64,000 nt of DNA from positions 1-64,000 of the forward strand of contig JAGCWQ010000084.1 of the NCBI GenBank assembly GCA_017961765.1. Direction: 5' to 3'. Made by a program: the position numbers and the translations under genes. This document shows positions 52,606 to 61,213 of the stretch, one piece after another (the stretch's first letter is position 1; each line of letters opens with the position of its first letter). The notes under the pieces are model-generated. The model did not search any database and was not told where the DNA came from. It was given only the letters and a program-made list of their open reading frames with translations. This stretch comes from Paludibacteraceae bacterium. GTDB taxonomy: Bacteria > Bacteroidota > Bacteroidia > Bacteroidales > Paludibacteraceae.

Positions 52606-52657
52606 GGTGACCTCTAATTAATTGATTTTGGGAACTGCTAGGCCGTAAAGGTCACTT
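52606..52657 (-). other. Hairpin in the 5' leader of the beta-helix protein gene
   Basis: GTGACC/GGTCAC arms (52607-52612 and 52650-52655) enclose 37 nt, 19 bp upstream of the start codon on that strand; the plus-strand reading would look like a terminator but no gene lies in front of it. Confidence 0.3.
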
Positions 52658-52682
52658 TTTTGCGGACTTACAATTGATGTTA

Positions 52683-52802
52683 GGCAAACTCATAACTTTG
52701 TTTTAATTTACCCTAATTCGTTTCATTTGAAACTTCGATTTTTCATTTGTGGCAAACGTATAATTAAATTCAAATTTACCCCTAATTCGTTTCTTATGAA
52801 AA
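52683..52802. repeat. Imperfect direct repeat upstream of the beta-helix gene
   Basis: Two copies of about 50 bp, 68 bp apart (52683-52733 and 52751-52801), sharing GGCAAAC at the start and TTTACCC(C)TAATTCGTTTC at the end. The first copy ends in the palindrome GTTTCATTTGAAAC. Part of the 458 bp non-coding gap 52588-53045. Function unknown; each copy holds a CAAAC-type element that could act as a minus-strand -7 box (52753-52760, TACGTTTG). Confidence 0.55.
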
Positions 52803-52974
52803 CATCATCTTTCACCCGTCGCAAAATTACATCTTTTGTTCTAATTTTTATCCCTGTCGCAATATGTTTTTATGTGCTATGGACTCAATTTTTTTGTCGA
52901 ATCGTCTTTCTTTATTGGAATACAGTATGTTAGGTGGTTCCCCTTTTTGTTCCGAAATCATTGTATGGTAGATT

Positions 52975-53035
52975 GGAGTTTAGAGGATGCGCCTTATGCG
53001 CATCCAATGTCATTGGGAAAAGTCCCAAACTCTCC
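52975..53035 (-). ncRNA. Tandem hairpins at the 3' side of nadK (structured RNA candidate)
   Basis: GGATGCGC / GCGCATCC (8 bp, loop of 5) and TTGGGA-AAAG-TCCCAA (6 bp, tetraloop) lie side by side, inside an outer GGAGTTT...AAACTCTCC pairing with a bulge. No T-run follows, so it is not a plain terminator. May be a 3' stabilising structure or small RNA. Confidence 0.35.
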
Positions 53036-53045
53036 TTAATTTCTT

Positions 53046-53933
53046 CTATATGGTATATCTTCTATTGTCCGACCCCCACATGAGTTTGCTTCGGAGCGTA
53101 TTGAAGAAGTCGTTGTTTTCTCGTTTGATGGCCTTTACGTTGAACGAAGCCTTCTTGATGGTCAGTTTCGTCTTGTGGTCGAATACGTTGTTTCGTCCGT
53201 CGAGGGCGATGAGGAAGTGCTTGTTCCGGCTCTCTACTTGCAGCTCGATTACCCAATCGTCTGGGATGATGAGCGGGCGGACGTTCAAACTATGAGGAGC
53301 GACAGGCGTAATGATGAGGCTGTTGGATTGCGGAACGATGATGGGACCTCCCACGCTGAGCGAGTAGGCTGTGGATCCCGTTGAGGTGGCCACCAACAGA
53401 CCGTCGGCTTGGTAGGAGTTGAGAAATTTCCCGTTCACCCATGCGTGTATCGTGATCATGGAGGAGGAGTCCTGCTTCAGCACGGCAATCTCGTTGAGCG
53501 CATAGTTGAAGTCGGTGTAGGCTTTCTCTTTCGTATGGAGACGAAGGAGCGTCCTGTCTTCTATGGTGTATTGTTTTTTTGCAATTTCGGCCACGGCTGT
53601 CTCGATATCCTCTCCATGTACGTCGGCCAAGAAGCCCAACCTTCCAGCGTTGATTCCTAGGATGGGAATCTCCTTCTTTCCGATTTTAGCGGAGCTTCGG
53701 ATGAATGTTCCGTCGCCTCCGACACTGAAAGCGATGTCGGCCATAAAGTCCTCGCCCTCCTCGATTTTCTCTGAGGCAAATGACGTGTCGAAGCCAGAGT
53801 CTGCCATGTATTTGGCAAAATCCTTTTCGATGATGATATCCTTGAACCCGCTTTCTTGTAGGGCATAGATAAGGCGCATTGTGTAGTTGGCAATGTCTTT
53901 CCTGAATTTATTTCCGAAGATGATAACTTTCAT
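53046..53933 (-). CDS. nadK: NAD kinase
   Basis: Phosphorylates NAD to NADP. 295 residues from the ATG at 53933, which directly precedes KVIIFGNKF; the frame is open further upstream across the promoter. Motifs: the ATP-grasp-like GGDGTFIRS (near 75), NAGRLGFLADVHGED, the NE/D site ALNEIAVLK, STGSTAYSLSVGGPI and the C-terminal SRNKHFLIALDGRNNVF. Length is typical. Divergent from the MATE gene; a minus-strand -7 box TACCTTTG is at 53954-53961. Confidence 0.96.
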   Translation of the reverse strand: MKVIIFGNKFRKDIANYTMRLIYALQESGFKDIIIEKDFAKYMADSGFDTSFASEKIEEGEDFMADIAFSVGGDGTFIRSSAKIGKKEIPILGINAGRLGFLADVHGEDIETAVAEIAKKQYTIEDRTLLRLHTKEKAYTDFNYALNEIAVLKQDSSSMITIHAWVNGKFLNSYQADGLLVATSTGSTAYSLSVGGPIIVPQSNSLIITPVAPHSLNVRPLIIPDDWVIELQVESRNKHFLIALDGRNNVFDHKTKLTIKKASFNVKAIKRENNDFFNTLRSKLMWGSDNRRYTI

Positions 53934-53953
53934 AATGCGTGTCGAAATTTTTG

Positions 53954-53961
53954 CAAAGGTA
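53954..53961 (-). promoter_or_regulatory. -7 element for nadK
   Basis: Minus-strand TACCTTTG, exact TAnnTTTG, 20 bp before the nadK ATG; no -33 box at normal spacing. Confidence 0.45.
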
Positions 53962-54025
53962 GTGAAAAAAGGTGAAGATTGTAGCATTGCGTTTTTTGAA
54001 TTGAGTATTTGATGATTAAAAGCAC

Positions 54026-54033
54026 TACCTTTG
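54026..54033 (+). promoter_or_regulatory. -7 element for the MATE gene
   Basis: TACCTTTG, the same sequence as the divergent nadK box; TTG at 54001-54003 gives a 22 bp spacer. Confidence 0.5.
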
Positions 54034-54112
54034 TCGGATTTTACGTCAGGGCGGGGATTGCCTCTGCTCGGATGAGCGGGGTGAGGAAGCCTCGTTAATT
54101 AAGGATAGGAAG

Positions 54113-55456
54113 ATGAAACGTCAGGTAGATATGTTGAATGGCCCTTTGTTGGGTAAGATTTTGATGTTTGCCTTGCCAATAGCGGCGAGCAGCATCTTGC
54201 AGCAGTTGTTCAATTCGGTGGATGTGGCTGTCGTGGGAAGGTTCTCTTCGCCACAGGCTTTGGCTGCTGTGGGGAGCAATGGGTCGCTCATCAATCTGAT
54301 GATTAACCTTTTTGTCGGCATCTCCATCGGTGCCAATGTGGTCATTTCCCGTTTTGTGGGCAAGCGTGATGACGAGGGCATCAAGCGGGCGGTCTCTACT
54401 TCCATTGCGGTCTCGCTAGTCAGTGGTGTTTTCTTGTTGGTCTTTGGGTTGCTTACTGCCCGTTCCATCTTGGAGGCGATGGATACCCCTTCGGATGTCA
54501 TTGATTTGTCGGTGCTTTATCTTCGGGTCTATTTCTTGGGAATGCCCTTTATCATGCTCTTCAACTTTACCTCCTCTATATTTAGGAGTGTGGGTGATAC
54601 GCGTCGTCCGCTCTATTGTTTGGCGGCTGGTGGAGTGGTGAATGTGGTTGTGAATCTGATTCTGGTGGTTCTGTTCCATCTTGATGTTTTGGGTGTGGCG
54701 GTCGGTACGGTTGTAGGAAATGCGGTGGCGGCTACGTTGGTCTTGCGCCTTTTGAGGAAGGAGGCGGATCCGTTTCGTTTGCAGTGGTCCATGGTGGGCT
54801 TTTCTCGGAAGGAGTTGTCCCAAATGCTCAAGATTGGAGTGCCGGCGGGAGTGCAGAGCATGGTCTTTTCATTTGCCAATGTCTTCATTCAGACGGCCAT
54901 CAACGGATATGGTGCCTTGGCCGTGGCGGGTTCGGCGGCAGCGCTCAACTACGAGCATTATTGTTATTTTGTGATTGCGGCTTTCGGTAGTGCGGCTACT
55001 ACCTTCACGGGGCAGAACTATGGGGCGAAGAATGGGGCGCGTTGTCGTGTCGTCTTCCGTCATGCCTTGTGGATGAGTGTGCTGGGATGCGGCTTGTTGA
55101 ATCTGCTTTTTGTCTGGCAGGAGCGTTGGGCTATCGGCCTCTTCTCTTCGGATGCGGAGATTTTCGAGTTCGCCTTTATTAGGATGGAGACGGTCTTGCT
55201 GTGGCAGTGGATCGCTTGTAGTTATGAAATTGCGTCGGCCTCTTTGCGGGGTATGGGCTATTCTCTGCTGCCGGCTTTGCTGACTATTTTTGGTACATGC
55301 GTTCTTCGACTTTGTTGGATATTTTTCTATTGTCCTTCCCATCCCGATTTCCAAACGCTAATGGTTGTCTATCCGATCTCTTGGATGTTGACAGGAGTGA
55401 TGGTTCTGACGGCGCATTACATCGTCTTCAAGAAAAAAATGAGTTGGCAGTCGTAG
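54113..55456 (+). CDS. MATE family multidrug exporter
   Basis: 447-residue inner-membrane sodium- or proton-coupled exporter of the MATE (NorM/DinF-like) family. Twelve hydrophobic helices in two six-helix halves: first half with AASSILQQLFNSVDVAVVGR and VNLILVVLFHLDVLGVAVGT, second half with AGVQSMVFSFANVFIQTAIN and MLTGVMVLTAHYIVFKKK. The conserved SVDVAVVGRFSSPQALAAVG segment and the matching FANVFIQTAINGYGALAVAG in the second half place it firmly in the family. Substrate unknown; the symbol is left blank. Confidence 0.93.
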   Translation: MKRQVDMLNGPLLGKILMFALPIAASSILQQLFNSVDVAVVGRFSSPQALAAVGSNGSLINLMINLFVGISIGANVVISRFVGKRDDEGIKRAVSTSIAVSLVSGVFLLVFGLLTARSILEAMDTPSDVIDLSVLYLRVYFLGMPFIMLFNFTSSIFRSVGDTRRPLYCLAAGGVVNVVVNLILVVLFHLDVLGVAVGTVVGNAVAATLVLRLLRKEADPFRLQWSMVGFSRKELSQMLKIGVPAGVQSMVFSFANVFIQTAINGYGALAVAGSAAALNYEHYCYFVIAAFGSAATTFTGQNYGAKNGARCRVVFRHALWMSVLGCGLLNLLFVWQERWAIGLFSSDAEIFEFAFIRMETVLLWQWIACSYEIASASLRGMGYSLLPALLTIFGTCVLRLCWIFFYCPSHPDFQTLMVVYPISWMLTGVMVLTAHYIVFKKKMSWQS

Positions 55457-55480
55457 AGGATGTCTGTTCCTTGCTTTTAT

Positions 55481-55617
55481 GATTTTACCTCCTAATGCTT
55501 CTATAAATTGAATTCTTCCCGTGCCGAAGACACGATGTCAGTTTTTTGCTATTAAAGGATTTTACCTTCCAATGTTTCGGAATGTTGTGTGGAGCCTTCC
55601 GTGTCGAAGACACGACG
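55481..55617. repeat. Tandem REP-like repeat (77 bp period)
   Basis: Two copies of a unit starting GATTTTACCT(C/T)C and ending (T)TCC(C)GTG(C/T)CGAAGACACGA, at 55481-55537 and 55558-55617. Each carries a hairpin CGTG(C/T)C-GAA-GACACG (55520-55534 and 55600-55614). In the 258 bp gap after the MATE gene, upstream of the L31 terminator. Confidence 0.65.
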
Positions 55618-55665
55618 CAAAAATAGCCCCGCACTTCAGTGTGTGGATGTGGGGATAAGGGAACA

Positions 55666-55697
55666 AAAAAGGGCATCCCCGAAGGAACGCCCTTTTT
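55666..55697 (-). terminator. Terminator of rpmE2
   Basis: A 9 bp stem (AAAAAGGGC / GCCCTTTTT) with a 14-nt loop, T-run on the minus strand, 17 bp after the stop. Confidence 0.85.
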
Positions 55698-55714
55698 GAA
55701 ATCCGTGGAATGGA

Positions 55715-55966
55715 TTATTTCTTTCTGTTACCGTAGCGGCTGAGGAACTTATCAACACGACCAGCAGTATCTACCATTTTAGCCTTACCAGTGAAGAATG
55801 GGTGAGATGAACTGGAAATTTCAAGCTTTACCAAAGGCAATGTCTCGCCATCAATCTCGATGGTATCCTTTGTGTTAACCGTAGAACGTGTGATGAATAC
55901 GTCGCCATTAGAAAGGTCCTTGAATGCTACAGGACGGTAATTTTCTGGATGAATGTCTTTCTTCAT
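55715..55966 (-). CDS. rpmE2: Ribosomal protein L31, type B (zinc-free)
   Basis: 83-residue large-subunit ribosomal protein. [18 protein letters not shown] start, [20 protein letters not shown] and KFLSRYG are family features. The zinc-binding cysteines of type A L31 are absent, so it is the zinc-independent paralogue type, which in many bacteria replaces the zinc form under zinc limitation; here no second L31 is in view. Monocistronic with own terminator. Restricted codon use fits high expression. Confidence 0.95.
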   Translation of the reverse strand: MKKDIHPENYRPVAFKDLSNGDVFITRSTVNTKDTIEIDGETLPLVKLEISSSSHPFFTGKAKMVDTAGRVDKFLSRYGNRKK

Positions 55967-56126
55967 TTCAATCTATGTTATGTTATTTTCTTTTTTACTT
56001 TGTTGTTTTTGGTAACCTTCTGTGTAATTCGTCGCAAAATTATATAAAAAATTTGTACTGAAAAACATTCTTCCTAATTTTGTCATCGAAAAATAATCAA
56101 CAATTCTATATTAGGGTAGAATTTAT

Positions 56127-56134
56127 TATATTTG
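56127..56134 (+). promoter_or_regulatory. -7 element for the cyclophilin gene
   Basis: TATATTTG, exact TAnnTTTG, 79 bp before the ATG; no TTTG at the normal distance upstream. Confidence 0.4.
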
Positions 56135-56213
56135 GGTGATGAAAACAGGGCGGATTTCGTCTGTTCCAGTGTCTTTCGGAATCGTCCTTTAGAACTAATT
56201 AAAAAACAGTGTT

Positions 56214-57035
56214 ATGCGTATATTAAAGTTATTTGTATCAATATTTTTAACCATGTCATTTATGGCGGCAAGTGCGCAAACTTCCGAGTCAGAGAAAGTG
56301 GTTGTTTTGACCACTGAGTTCGGAACAATGAAAATCAAGTTGTATAACGATACTCCTTTGCATAGGGACAACTTTTTGAAATTGGTGAAAGAGGGCTTTT
56401 ACAATGATTTGCTCTTTCATCGTGTGATTGAAAATTTCATGATTCAGGGAGGTGATCCCGAATCGAAGAATGCTCCTGCTTCCAAGCGTTTGGGTGCGGG
56501 CGATGTGGGCTATACGGTTCCAGCCGAGTTTGTTTTCCCTAAGCATTATCATAAGAAGGGTGCTTTGGCGGCTGCTCGTCAAGGCGATCAGGTAAACCCT
56601 CAGAAGCGTTCTTCTGGTTGTCAATTCTATATCGTACAAGGTAAGAGAATGTCTGATGCCGAGTTGGACCGTTGGGAGATGCAGATGCAGCGCAAGGTGC
56701 AGGATGCTCGTTTCTATGAGATCGTAAGGGAGAAGACTCCAGAGATCAAGCGTCTTCGTATGGCAAAGGATTCTATTGGCCTCCAAAATCTCCAAAATGA
56801 GATTGACGCACAGATCAAGTCTGAGTTTTCTGGTGACAAGTTGCCAAAGTTGACTCCTGAGATGCGTGAGGATTACAAGAATATCGGCGGTACGGCTTTC
56901 TTGGACAACGATTATACGGTATTCGGTGAGGTTGTCGAGGGCTTGGACGTAATCGATAAGATTGCGGCAGTTAAGACGATGCCTGGCGACCGTCCTGAAA
57001 AGGATATTAAGATGAAGATAGAAGTAGTAGAATGA
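56214..57035 (+). CDS. Periplasmic peptidyl-prolyl cis-trans isomerase (cyclophilin)
   Basis: 273 residues with signal peptide (LKLFVSIFLTMSFMAASAQ). Cyclophilin core: VVLTTEFGTMKIKLYNDTP, LLFHRVIENFMIQGGDP, SSGCQFYIVQG, then a lysine/acidic helical insert of about 75 residues (roughly 145-222: SDAELDRWEMQMQRKVQDAR... NLQNEIDAQIKSEFS...), and the closing GGTAFLDNDYTVFGEVVEG and IDKIAAVKT. The active-site Arg is in HRVIENF and the Gln in MIQGG. The insert is not part of E. coli PpiA; I recall it from other Bacteroidota cyclophilins. Own promoter and terminator. Confidence 0.93.
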   Translation: MRILKLFVSIFLTMSFMAASAQTSESEKVVVLTTEFGTMKIKLYNDTPLHRDNFLKLVKEGFYNDLLFHRVIENFMIQGGDPESKNAPASKRLGAGDVGYTVPAEFVFPKHYHKKGALAAARQGDQVNPQKRSSGCQFYIVQGKRMSDAELDRWEMQMQRKVQDARFYEIVREKTPEIKRLRMAKDSIGLQNLQNEIDAQIKSEFSGDKLPKLTPEMREDYKNIGGTAFLDNDYTVFGEVVEGLDVIDKIAAVKTMPGDRPEKDIKMKIEVVE

Positions 57036-57049
57036 TTTATATGGAATTG

Positions 57050-57083
57050 GGTGGGAAGTTTCGGCTTCCCGCCTTCTTTTTTT
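57050..57083 (+). terminator. Terminator of the cyclophilin gene
   Basis: A 9 bp stem with one G-U pair (GGTGGGAAG / CTTCCCGCC) and a 6-nt loop, followed by TTCTTTTTTTTG. Confidence 0.9.
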
Positions 57084-57143
57084 GTTTGCGCCTGTTATTG
57101 ATTTATGGTATTCCGGATGGAAAGAAAGTTTAAAGTATAAATA

Positions 57144-58310
57144 ATGGAAACGATTACGGTCGTGCGCACCAAGCATAATGCGCGCAGAGCTCTGTTGGCT
57201 CAATATTTTTTAATGGGGTTTGTCTTTTCGTCGATGTTGTCCCGTCACCCGGGCATAATTGATATTTACCACATGTCGATGGTGCAACTCAGTCTTACCA
57301 TGTTGTTCATGTCTATTGGATCGGCTCTGACGACTCCTTTCTGTGGTTATTTGCAGGGAAGGTATGGGTGTAAGAAATTGTCGGGCATGGGGTATGTCTA
57401 TCTCGCCATGTTGCCCTTCTTGGCTGTCATGCCTAATATCGTGGTTTTGTATCTCTTCTGCATGCTTTATGGAGCGGCGGTCTGCATCACGGATATTTCG
57501 GTCAATGGTAACTCCATCATAGTGGAGCACGCTTATAAACGTCCGATCATTGCTATGTTCCATGCGTTTTTCTATGTGGGAATGTGTGCGGGGGCTTCTT
57601 TGGGAATCCTTTTCTTGTCGCTGGGCGTCTCAGTCTTCGCTCATTTGCTGTTGGTTTCACTCTCTGCCCTCTGTTCCTTTTATTATATCCGTACATTCTT
57701 TTTGAAGGAGACTCCATCGAAGGAGTACCGTTCAGGAGGCTTCCGGTTCTTGTTGCCTAAGGGCTTGCTGCTGTTGATTGCTTTCGTGGCTTTGTTGGGA
57801 AGGGTGGTCGAAGGTGCTGTCTCCGATTGGAGTACAGTCTATATGAAGCATGTGATCGAGTTTTCCGAGAATATGGCGCCAGCAGGATTGGCTATTTATT
57901 CGGCATTTATGGCGTTGGGGCGATTCTTTGGGGATACGGTCCGCAGTCGTTTCTCGGCTCCGACCATATTGTTGGGCAGTTGTGTCATTACGGCTTTGGG
58001 ATTAGCGTTGCTTGTGTCGAGTCTTCTGCCTTGGCTCTCTATAGGAGGCTTGCTGGTCTCAGGTTTGGGAATCTCTTGCCTTGTGCCGGTGATTTATAGT
58101 TTGGCAGGGGAACAGAAGGATGTGACTCCGGCAATGGGCTTGGCCATGGTCAATACGGTCAGCGGAACAGGCTTCTTGTTTGGACCCGTTGTCATTGGAT
58201 TTATTGCAGATGCGTCGTCTATGCGTGTCTCGTTCCTCTATGTCTTAGGCCTTGTCTTGGGCATGATGCTTCTCTCTGCCATTCTTAAAAGGAGAACCGC
58301 TAAGATTTAG
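57144..58310 (+). CDS. MFS transporter (YbjJ/fucose-permease-like)
   Basis: 388 residues, twelve hydrophobic helices in two halves. Sugar-permease-like features are the first-half segment LTTPFCGYLQGRYGCKKLS (the GxxxDRxGRR-type loop between helices 2 and 3) and the corresponding second-half loop RFFGDTVRSRFSAPTILLG. The ADISVNGNSIIVEHAYKRPI-like stretch (ITDISVNGNSIIVEHA) after helix 4 is typical of the fucose:H+ symporter/YbjJ branch. Substrate unknown. It follows the cyclophilin terminator, 109 bp from that gene, and no regulator is adjacent. Confidence 0.88.
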   Translation: METITVVRTKHNARRALLAQYFLMGFVFSSMLSRHPGIIDIYHMSMVQLSLTMLFMSIGSALTTPFCGYLQGRYGCKKLSGMGYVYLAMLPFLAVMPNIVVLYLFCMLYGAAVCITDISVNGNSIIVEHAYKRPIIAMFHAFFYVGMCAGASLGILFLSLGVSVFAHLLLVSLSALCSFYYIRTFFLKETPSKEYRSGGFRFLLPKGLLLLIAFVALLGRVVEGAVSDWSTVYMKHVIEFSENMAPAGLAIYSAFMALGRFFGDTVRSRFSAPTILLGSCVITALGLALLVSSLLPWLSIGGLLVSGLGISCLVPVIYSLAGEQKDVTPAMGLAMVNTVSGTGFLFGPVVIGFIADASSMRVSFLYVLGLVLGMMLLSAILKRRTAKI

Positions 58311-58357
58311 TGATGGACAATTTCCTTTTCGGTACGGTGCATGGTAGGGTGTTGACC

Positions 58358-58870
58358 TTACCATAATTGAGGAAACTCGGTGTCGGCTAGAGCCTTATAG
58401 ACGGCTTCGATGTAGAACCAAAGGAAGACAATTCCCAAGGCTAATTTAGCCCCGGTGGTGGCCACGAATCCGATGAAGGATCCCAAGCCTGAACGGAGTG
58501 CATCGCCGGTGTCTTTCCCTTCGATTAGTTCTCCGACCACAGCTCCGACAAAAGGACCGATGATGAATCCGAAGGGGATTGGGGCTACGATTCCGACGAA
58601 TAGTCCGATGATGCTTCCCCAGACGCCCTTCTTGCTCCCTCCAAATTTCTTTGTGCACCAGGCCGGACCGAAGAAGTCGAGGACGAAGACAATCACGCAG
58701 GCGAGGAAAGTGATGATGAGAAACTCGGTCGAGTATTGCACTTTCTCGGTGAAATGGAGTAGGATTAGTCCCGCATAGCTGCAAGGACTGCCAGGGATGC
58801 CAGGGACGATGCTTCCGGCCAATCCAATGACCATGAGGATTCCTGCAATGACGAAAAGTAGTATGTCCAT
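58358..58870 (-). CDS. DUF456 small membrane protein
   Basis: 170 residues, four to five hydrophobic helices, with glycine-rich turns characteristic of DUF456: GLAGSIVPGIPGSPCSYAGL, GSKKGVWGSIIGLFVGIVAP, GFIIGPFVGAVVGELIEGKD and SGLGSFIGFVATTGAKLALG. Family function unknown; the proteins occur widely in Bacteroidota. A TAAAGGTA element on the plus strand at 58958-58965 (minus TACCTTTA, one mismatch to TAnnTTTG) could be its -7 box. Convergent with the MFS gene. Confidence 0.87.
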   Translation of the reverse strand: MDILLFVIAGILMVIGLAGSIVPGIPGSPCSYAGLILLHFTEKVQYSTEFLIITFLACVIVFVLDFFGPAWCTKKFGGSKKGVWGSIIGLFVGIVAPIPFGFIIGPFVGAVVGELIEGKDTGDALRSGLGSFIGFVATTGAKLALGIVFLWFYIEAVYKALADTEFPQLW

Positions 58871-59206
58871 CTTTTTTCTTTCTTAATTTGTGTTGCTAAC
58901 TAATTGTGGCATAGTTGCTTCCAGTGCTTTTTGAGAAGTGGTTTTGCTAACGCCATGTAAAGGTAGCATTTTTTTAGGAACGGTGCTTCTTTTTCTTTTT
59001 TTGAATTCTATTCTTGTCTTATGTTGATAAATTTTGGATGCGTGTAAAATAATTAGTCGGAATGGTGCATTTTCCGAAACTTTTTATAAATTTGCGCCTA
59101 TAACACTTGCCTTTAAGGGACAAGGAAAACTTATAATTTTGAATGGGGAATTTGCGAGTCTGTTTAGCAGATAGGTAAGTTTCCGAGTATTAATAAAAGA
59201 TAGCGA
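58871..59206. other. Non-coding gap between DUF456 and DUF349 genes
   Basis: 336 bp holding two divergent leader regions: TAAATTTG at 59087-59094, an exact -7 element 112 bp before the DUF349 gene, and the one-mismatch minus-strand box at 58958-58965. No further genes or repeats seen. Confidence 0.45.
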
Positions 59207-61063
59207 ATGGACATGCTTGATCAGAAGGATTCTCAACAAGTGCAGGACGAGGCTTTGAATGCAGCTGCTGACCAGATTGAAAACCAAGGGGATAAGATTA
59301 TAGAAGAGTGTGAGGAAGACTCTGATGTAAATGTGGTTGTGGAAGATTTCAGTTCTTTGTCGTTGGCGGAACTTGTCTCAAAGGCGAAGTCCCTCACGGA
59401 AGGAGAGGTCGAGGAGTATGCTCCGTTGAAGGCTAATTTGGATTCTATCAAACACTTTTTCTATAAGCAATTACGGATTAACAACGAGGAGACCAAGAAG
59501 AAATTCTTGGAGGAGGGTGGCGTTGAAGAGGATTTCAAGGCACCTGGGGAACCATTGGAGACCGAGTTGAAAAGCGTTCTTTCCGCTTTCCGTGAAAAGA
59601 GAAATGCGGAGTTGCAACGTATAGAAAAGGAAAAGAATGATAATCTTGCTGCTAAGAACCGTATTTTGGAGGGACTGAAGGAGTTGTTGTCCAATGCGGA
59701 GGATTTCGGCAAGAAAATTCCTGCTTTCCAAAAGTTGCAGCAGGAATGGAAAGAAGTGGGTCAAGTGCCTGCTTCGGAAGTGGCAGATTTATGGAAAAAT
59801 TATCAGTTGTGCGTTGAACAATTCTATGATAATTTAAAGATAAACAACGAGTTGCGTGAATATGACTTCAAGAAGAATTTGGAGTCTAAAACCAATTTGT
59901 GTGAGCAGGCTGAAGCTTTGGCTGAGGTTGCCGATGTCGTGGAGGCATTCAAGAAATTGCAGGCTTTGCATGACGAATGGAGAGAGGTCGGACCAGTCTC
60001 CAAAGAGAACCGCGAGCCTATCTGGAACCGTTTTAAGGCGGCTTCCACGGTAGTGAATAAGCGTCATCATGATTATTTTGATGCGTTGCGTGAGGAGCGT
60101 TTGAATAATTTGGCCAAGAAGACGGCGCTCTGCGAGAAGGTGGAGGCTGTCGATATTACTACTCTTTCCTCTTATAAGGATTGGCAGGATCAGACGGATG
60201 CCATTGTCGAGATTCAAGCCGAGTGGAAGAAAATCGGTTTTGCTCCAAGTAAGAACAACGAGGCCATCTACGAACGTTTCCGTGCGGCTTGTGACAAGTT
60301 CTTCAATGCGAAGAACGAGTTCTACAAGGATTCCAAAGAGAAGTTGGCTGCTAATTTGGAAAAGAAGATTGCATTCTGCGAAAAGGCAGAAGCATTGAAA
60401 GATAGCGAAGATTGGAAGGGCACAACGGATAAGTTGGTTCAGTTGCAAAAGGAGTGGAAGACGATTGGCGCTGTTCCTAAAAAGCACTCCGATGCGGTTT
60501 GGAAGCGTTTTGTTGCGGCTTGCGACTATTTCTTCGAAAGAAAGAATGAGCAGCAGAAGGCGTTGAAGAACGACCAAGAGGAGAATTTGAAGAAGAAAAA
60601 GGCGTTGATTGGACAGATCAAGGCTATCGAAATCGGAGACGACCACAACGAGGCGTACAAGACTCTGAAAGAGTTGATTGCTGAGTGGAACGAGGTCGGA
60701 CATGTACCGTTCAGAGATAAAGATAAAATTTATAAAGAATATAAGGCTGCTATCGATGAGAAGTTCGACAAATTGAATTTGGATCAGACGGCAAGACGTA
60801 TGGATGTTTTCAAATCTAATTTGGAGGAGATGGCCGAGAAGGGTCAGCAGAAATTGCTCGGCGAGCGTAAACGTTTGGTTCGCTTGTACGAATCTTTGTC
60901 CTCGGACATCGCGACAGCAGAAAACAACATCGGTTTCTTTTCCGTTAATTCAAAAGGTGCTGTTGGTTTAATTAAGGAGATGGAACGTAAGATAGAGAAG
61001 TTGAAGGAGGAGAGAAAACTTGTGCTTGAAAAGATCAAAATGTTGGAGGATACTGTAAAATAA
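59207..61063 (+). CDS. DUF349 repeat coiled-coil protein
   Basis: 618-residue soluble, highly charged protein made of repeated DUF349 units: each has a helix with the W(K/R)E/TxGxVPxxxxxxxWxxFxxA pattern, visible at QQEWKEVGQVPASEVADLW, DEWREVGPVSKENREPIWN, AEWKKIGFAPSKNNEAIYE, KEWKTIGAVPKKHSDAVWK and AEWNEVGHVPFRDKDKIYK, i.e. five units, connected by long helices. The N-terminus is acidic, with DEALNAAADQ. The C-terminus is a coiled coil (ENNIGFFSVNSKGAVGLIKE to the end). DUF349 proteins have no established enzymatic function. Codon use suggests good expression. Confidence 0.92.
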   Translation: MDMLDQKDSQQVQDEALNAAADQIENQGDKIIEECEEDSDVNVVVEDFSSLSLAELVSKAKSLTEGEVEEYAPLKANLDSIKHFFYKQLRINNEETKKKFLEEGGVEEDFKAPGEPLETELKSVLSAFREKRNAELQRIEKEKNDNLAAKNRILEGLKELLSNAEDFGKKIPAFQKLQQEWKEVGQVPASEVADLWKNYQLCVEQFYDNLKINNELREYDFKKNLESKTNLCEQAEALAEVADVVEAFKKLQALHDEWREVGPVSKENREPIWNRFKAASTVVNKRHHDYFDALREERLNNLAKKTALCEKVEAVDITTLSSYKDWQDQTDAIVEIQAEWKKIGFAPSKNNEAIYERFRAACDKFFNAKNEFYKDSKEKLAANLEKKIAFCEKAEALKDSEDWKGTTDKLVQLQKEWKTIGAVPKKHSDAVWKRFVAACDYFFERKNEQQKALKNDQEENLKKKKALIGQIKAIEIGDDHNEAYKTLKELIAEWNEVGHVPFRDKDKIYKEYKAAIDEKFDKLNLDQTARRMDVFKSNLEEMAEKGQQKLLGERKRLVRLYESLSSDIATAENNIGFFSVNSKGAVGLIKEMERKIEKLKEERKLVLEKIKMLEDTVK

Positions 61064-61213
61064 AGGTGTTTGGGGAGTCCTTGATGAAAGGTCTCCCTAT
61101 GCCTTTCAAAGAATGTAAGCCTGTATTTTTTGTCAGTGATGACAAGCCGATGTAAAATGTTTTTTTGATATATTATATAACTTATAGTACTAATTTAAAT
61201 AAAGTTTTAAAAG

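Noticed and set aside
52727..52933. 68-codon plus-strand frame in the gap upstream of the beta-helix gene
   Set aside because: Overlaps the direct repeat and is rich in hydrophobic/aromatic residues from A+T-rich DNA; no start context or homologue known to me.
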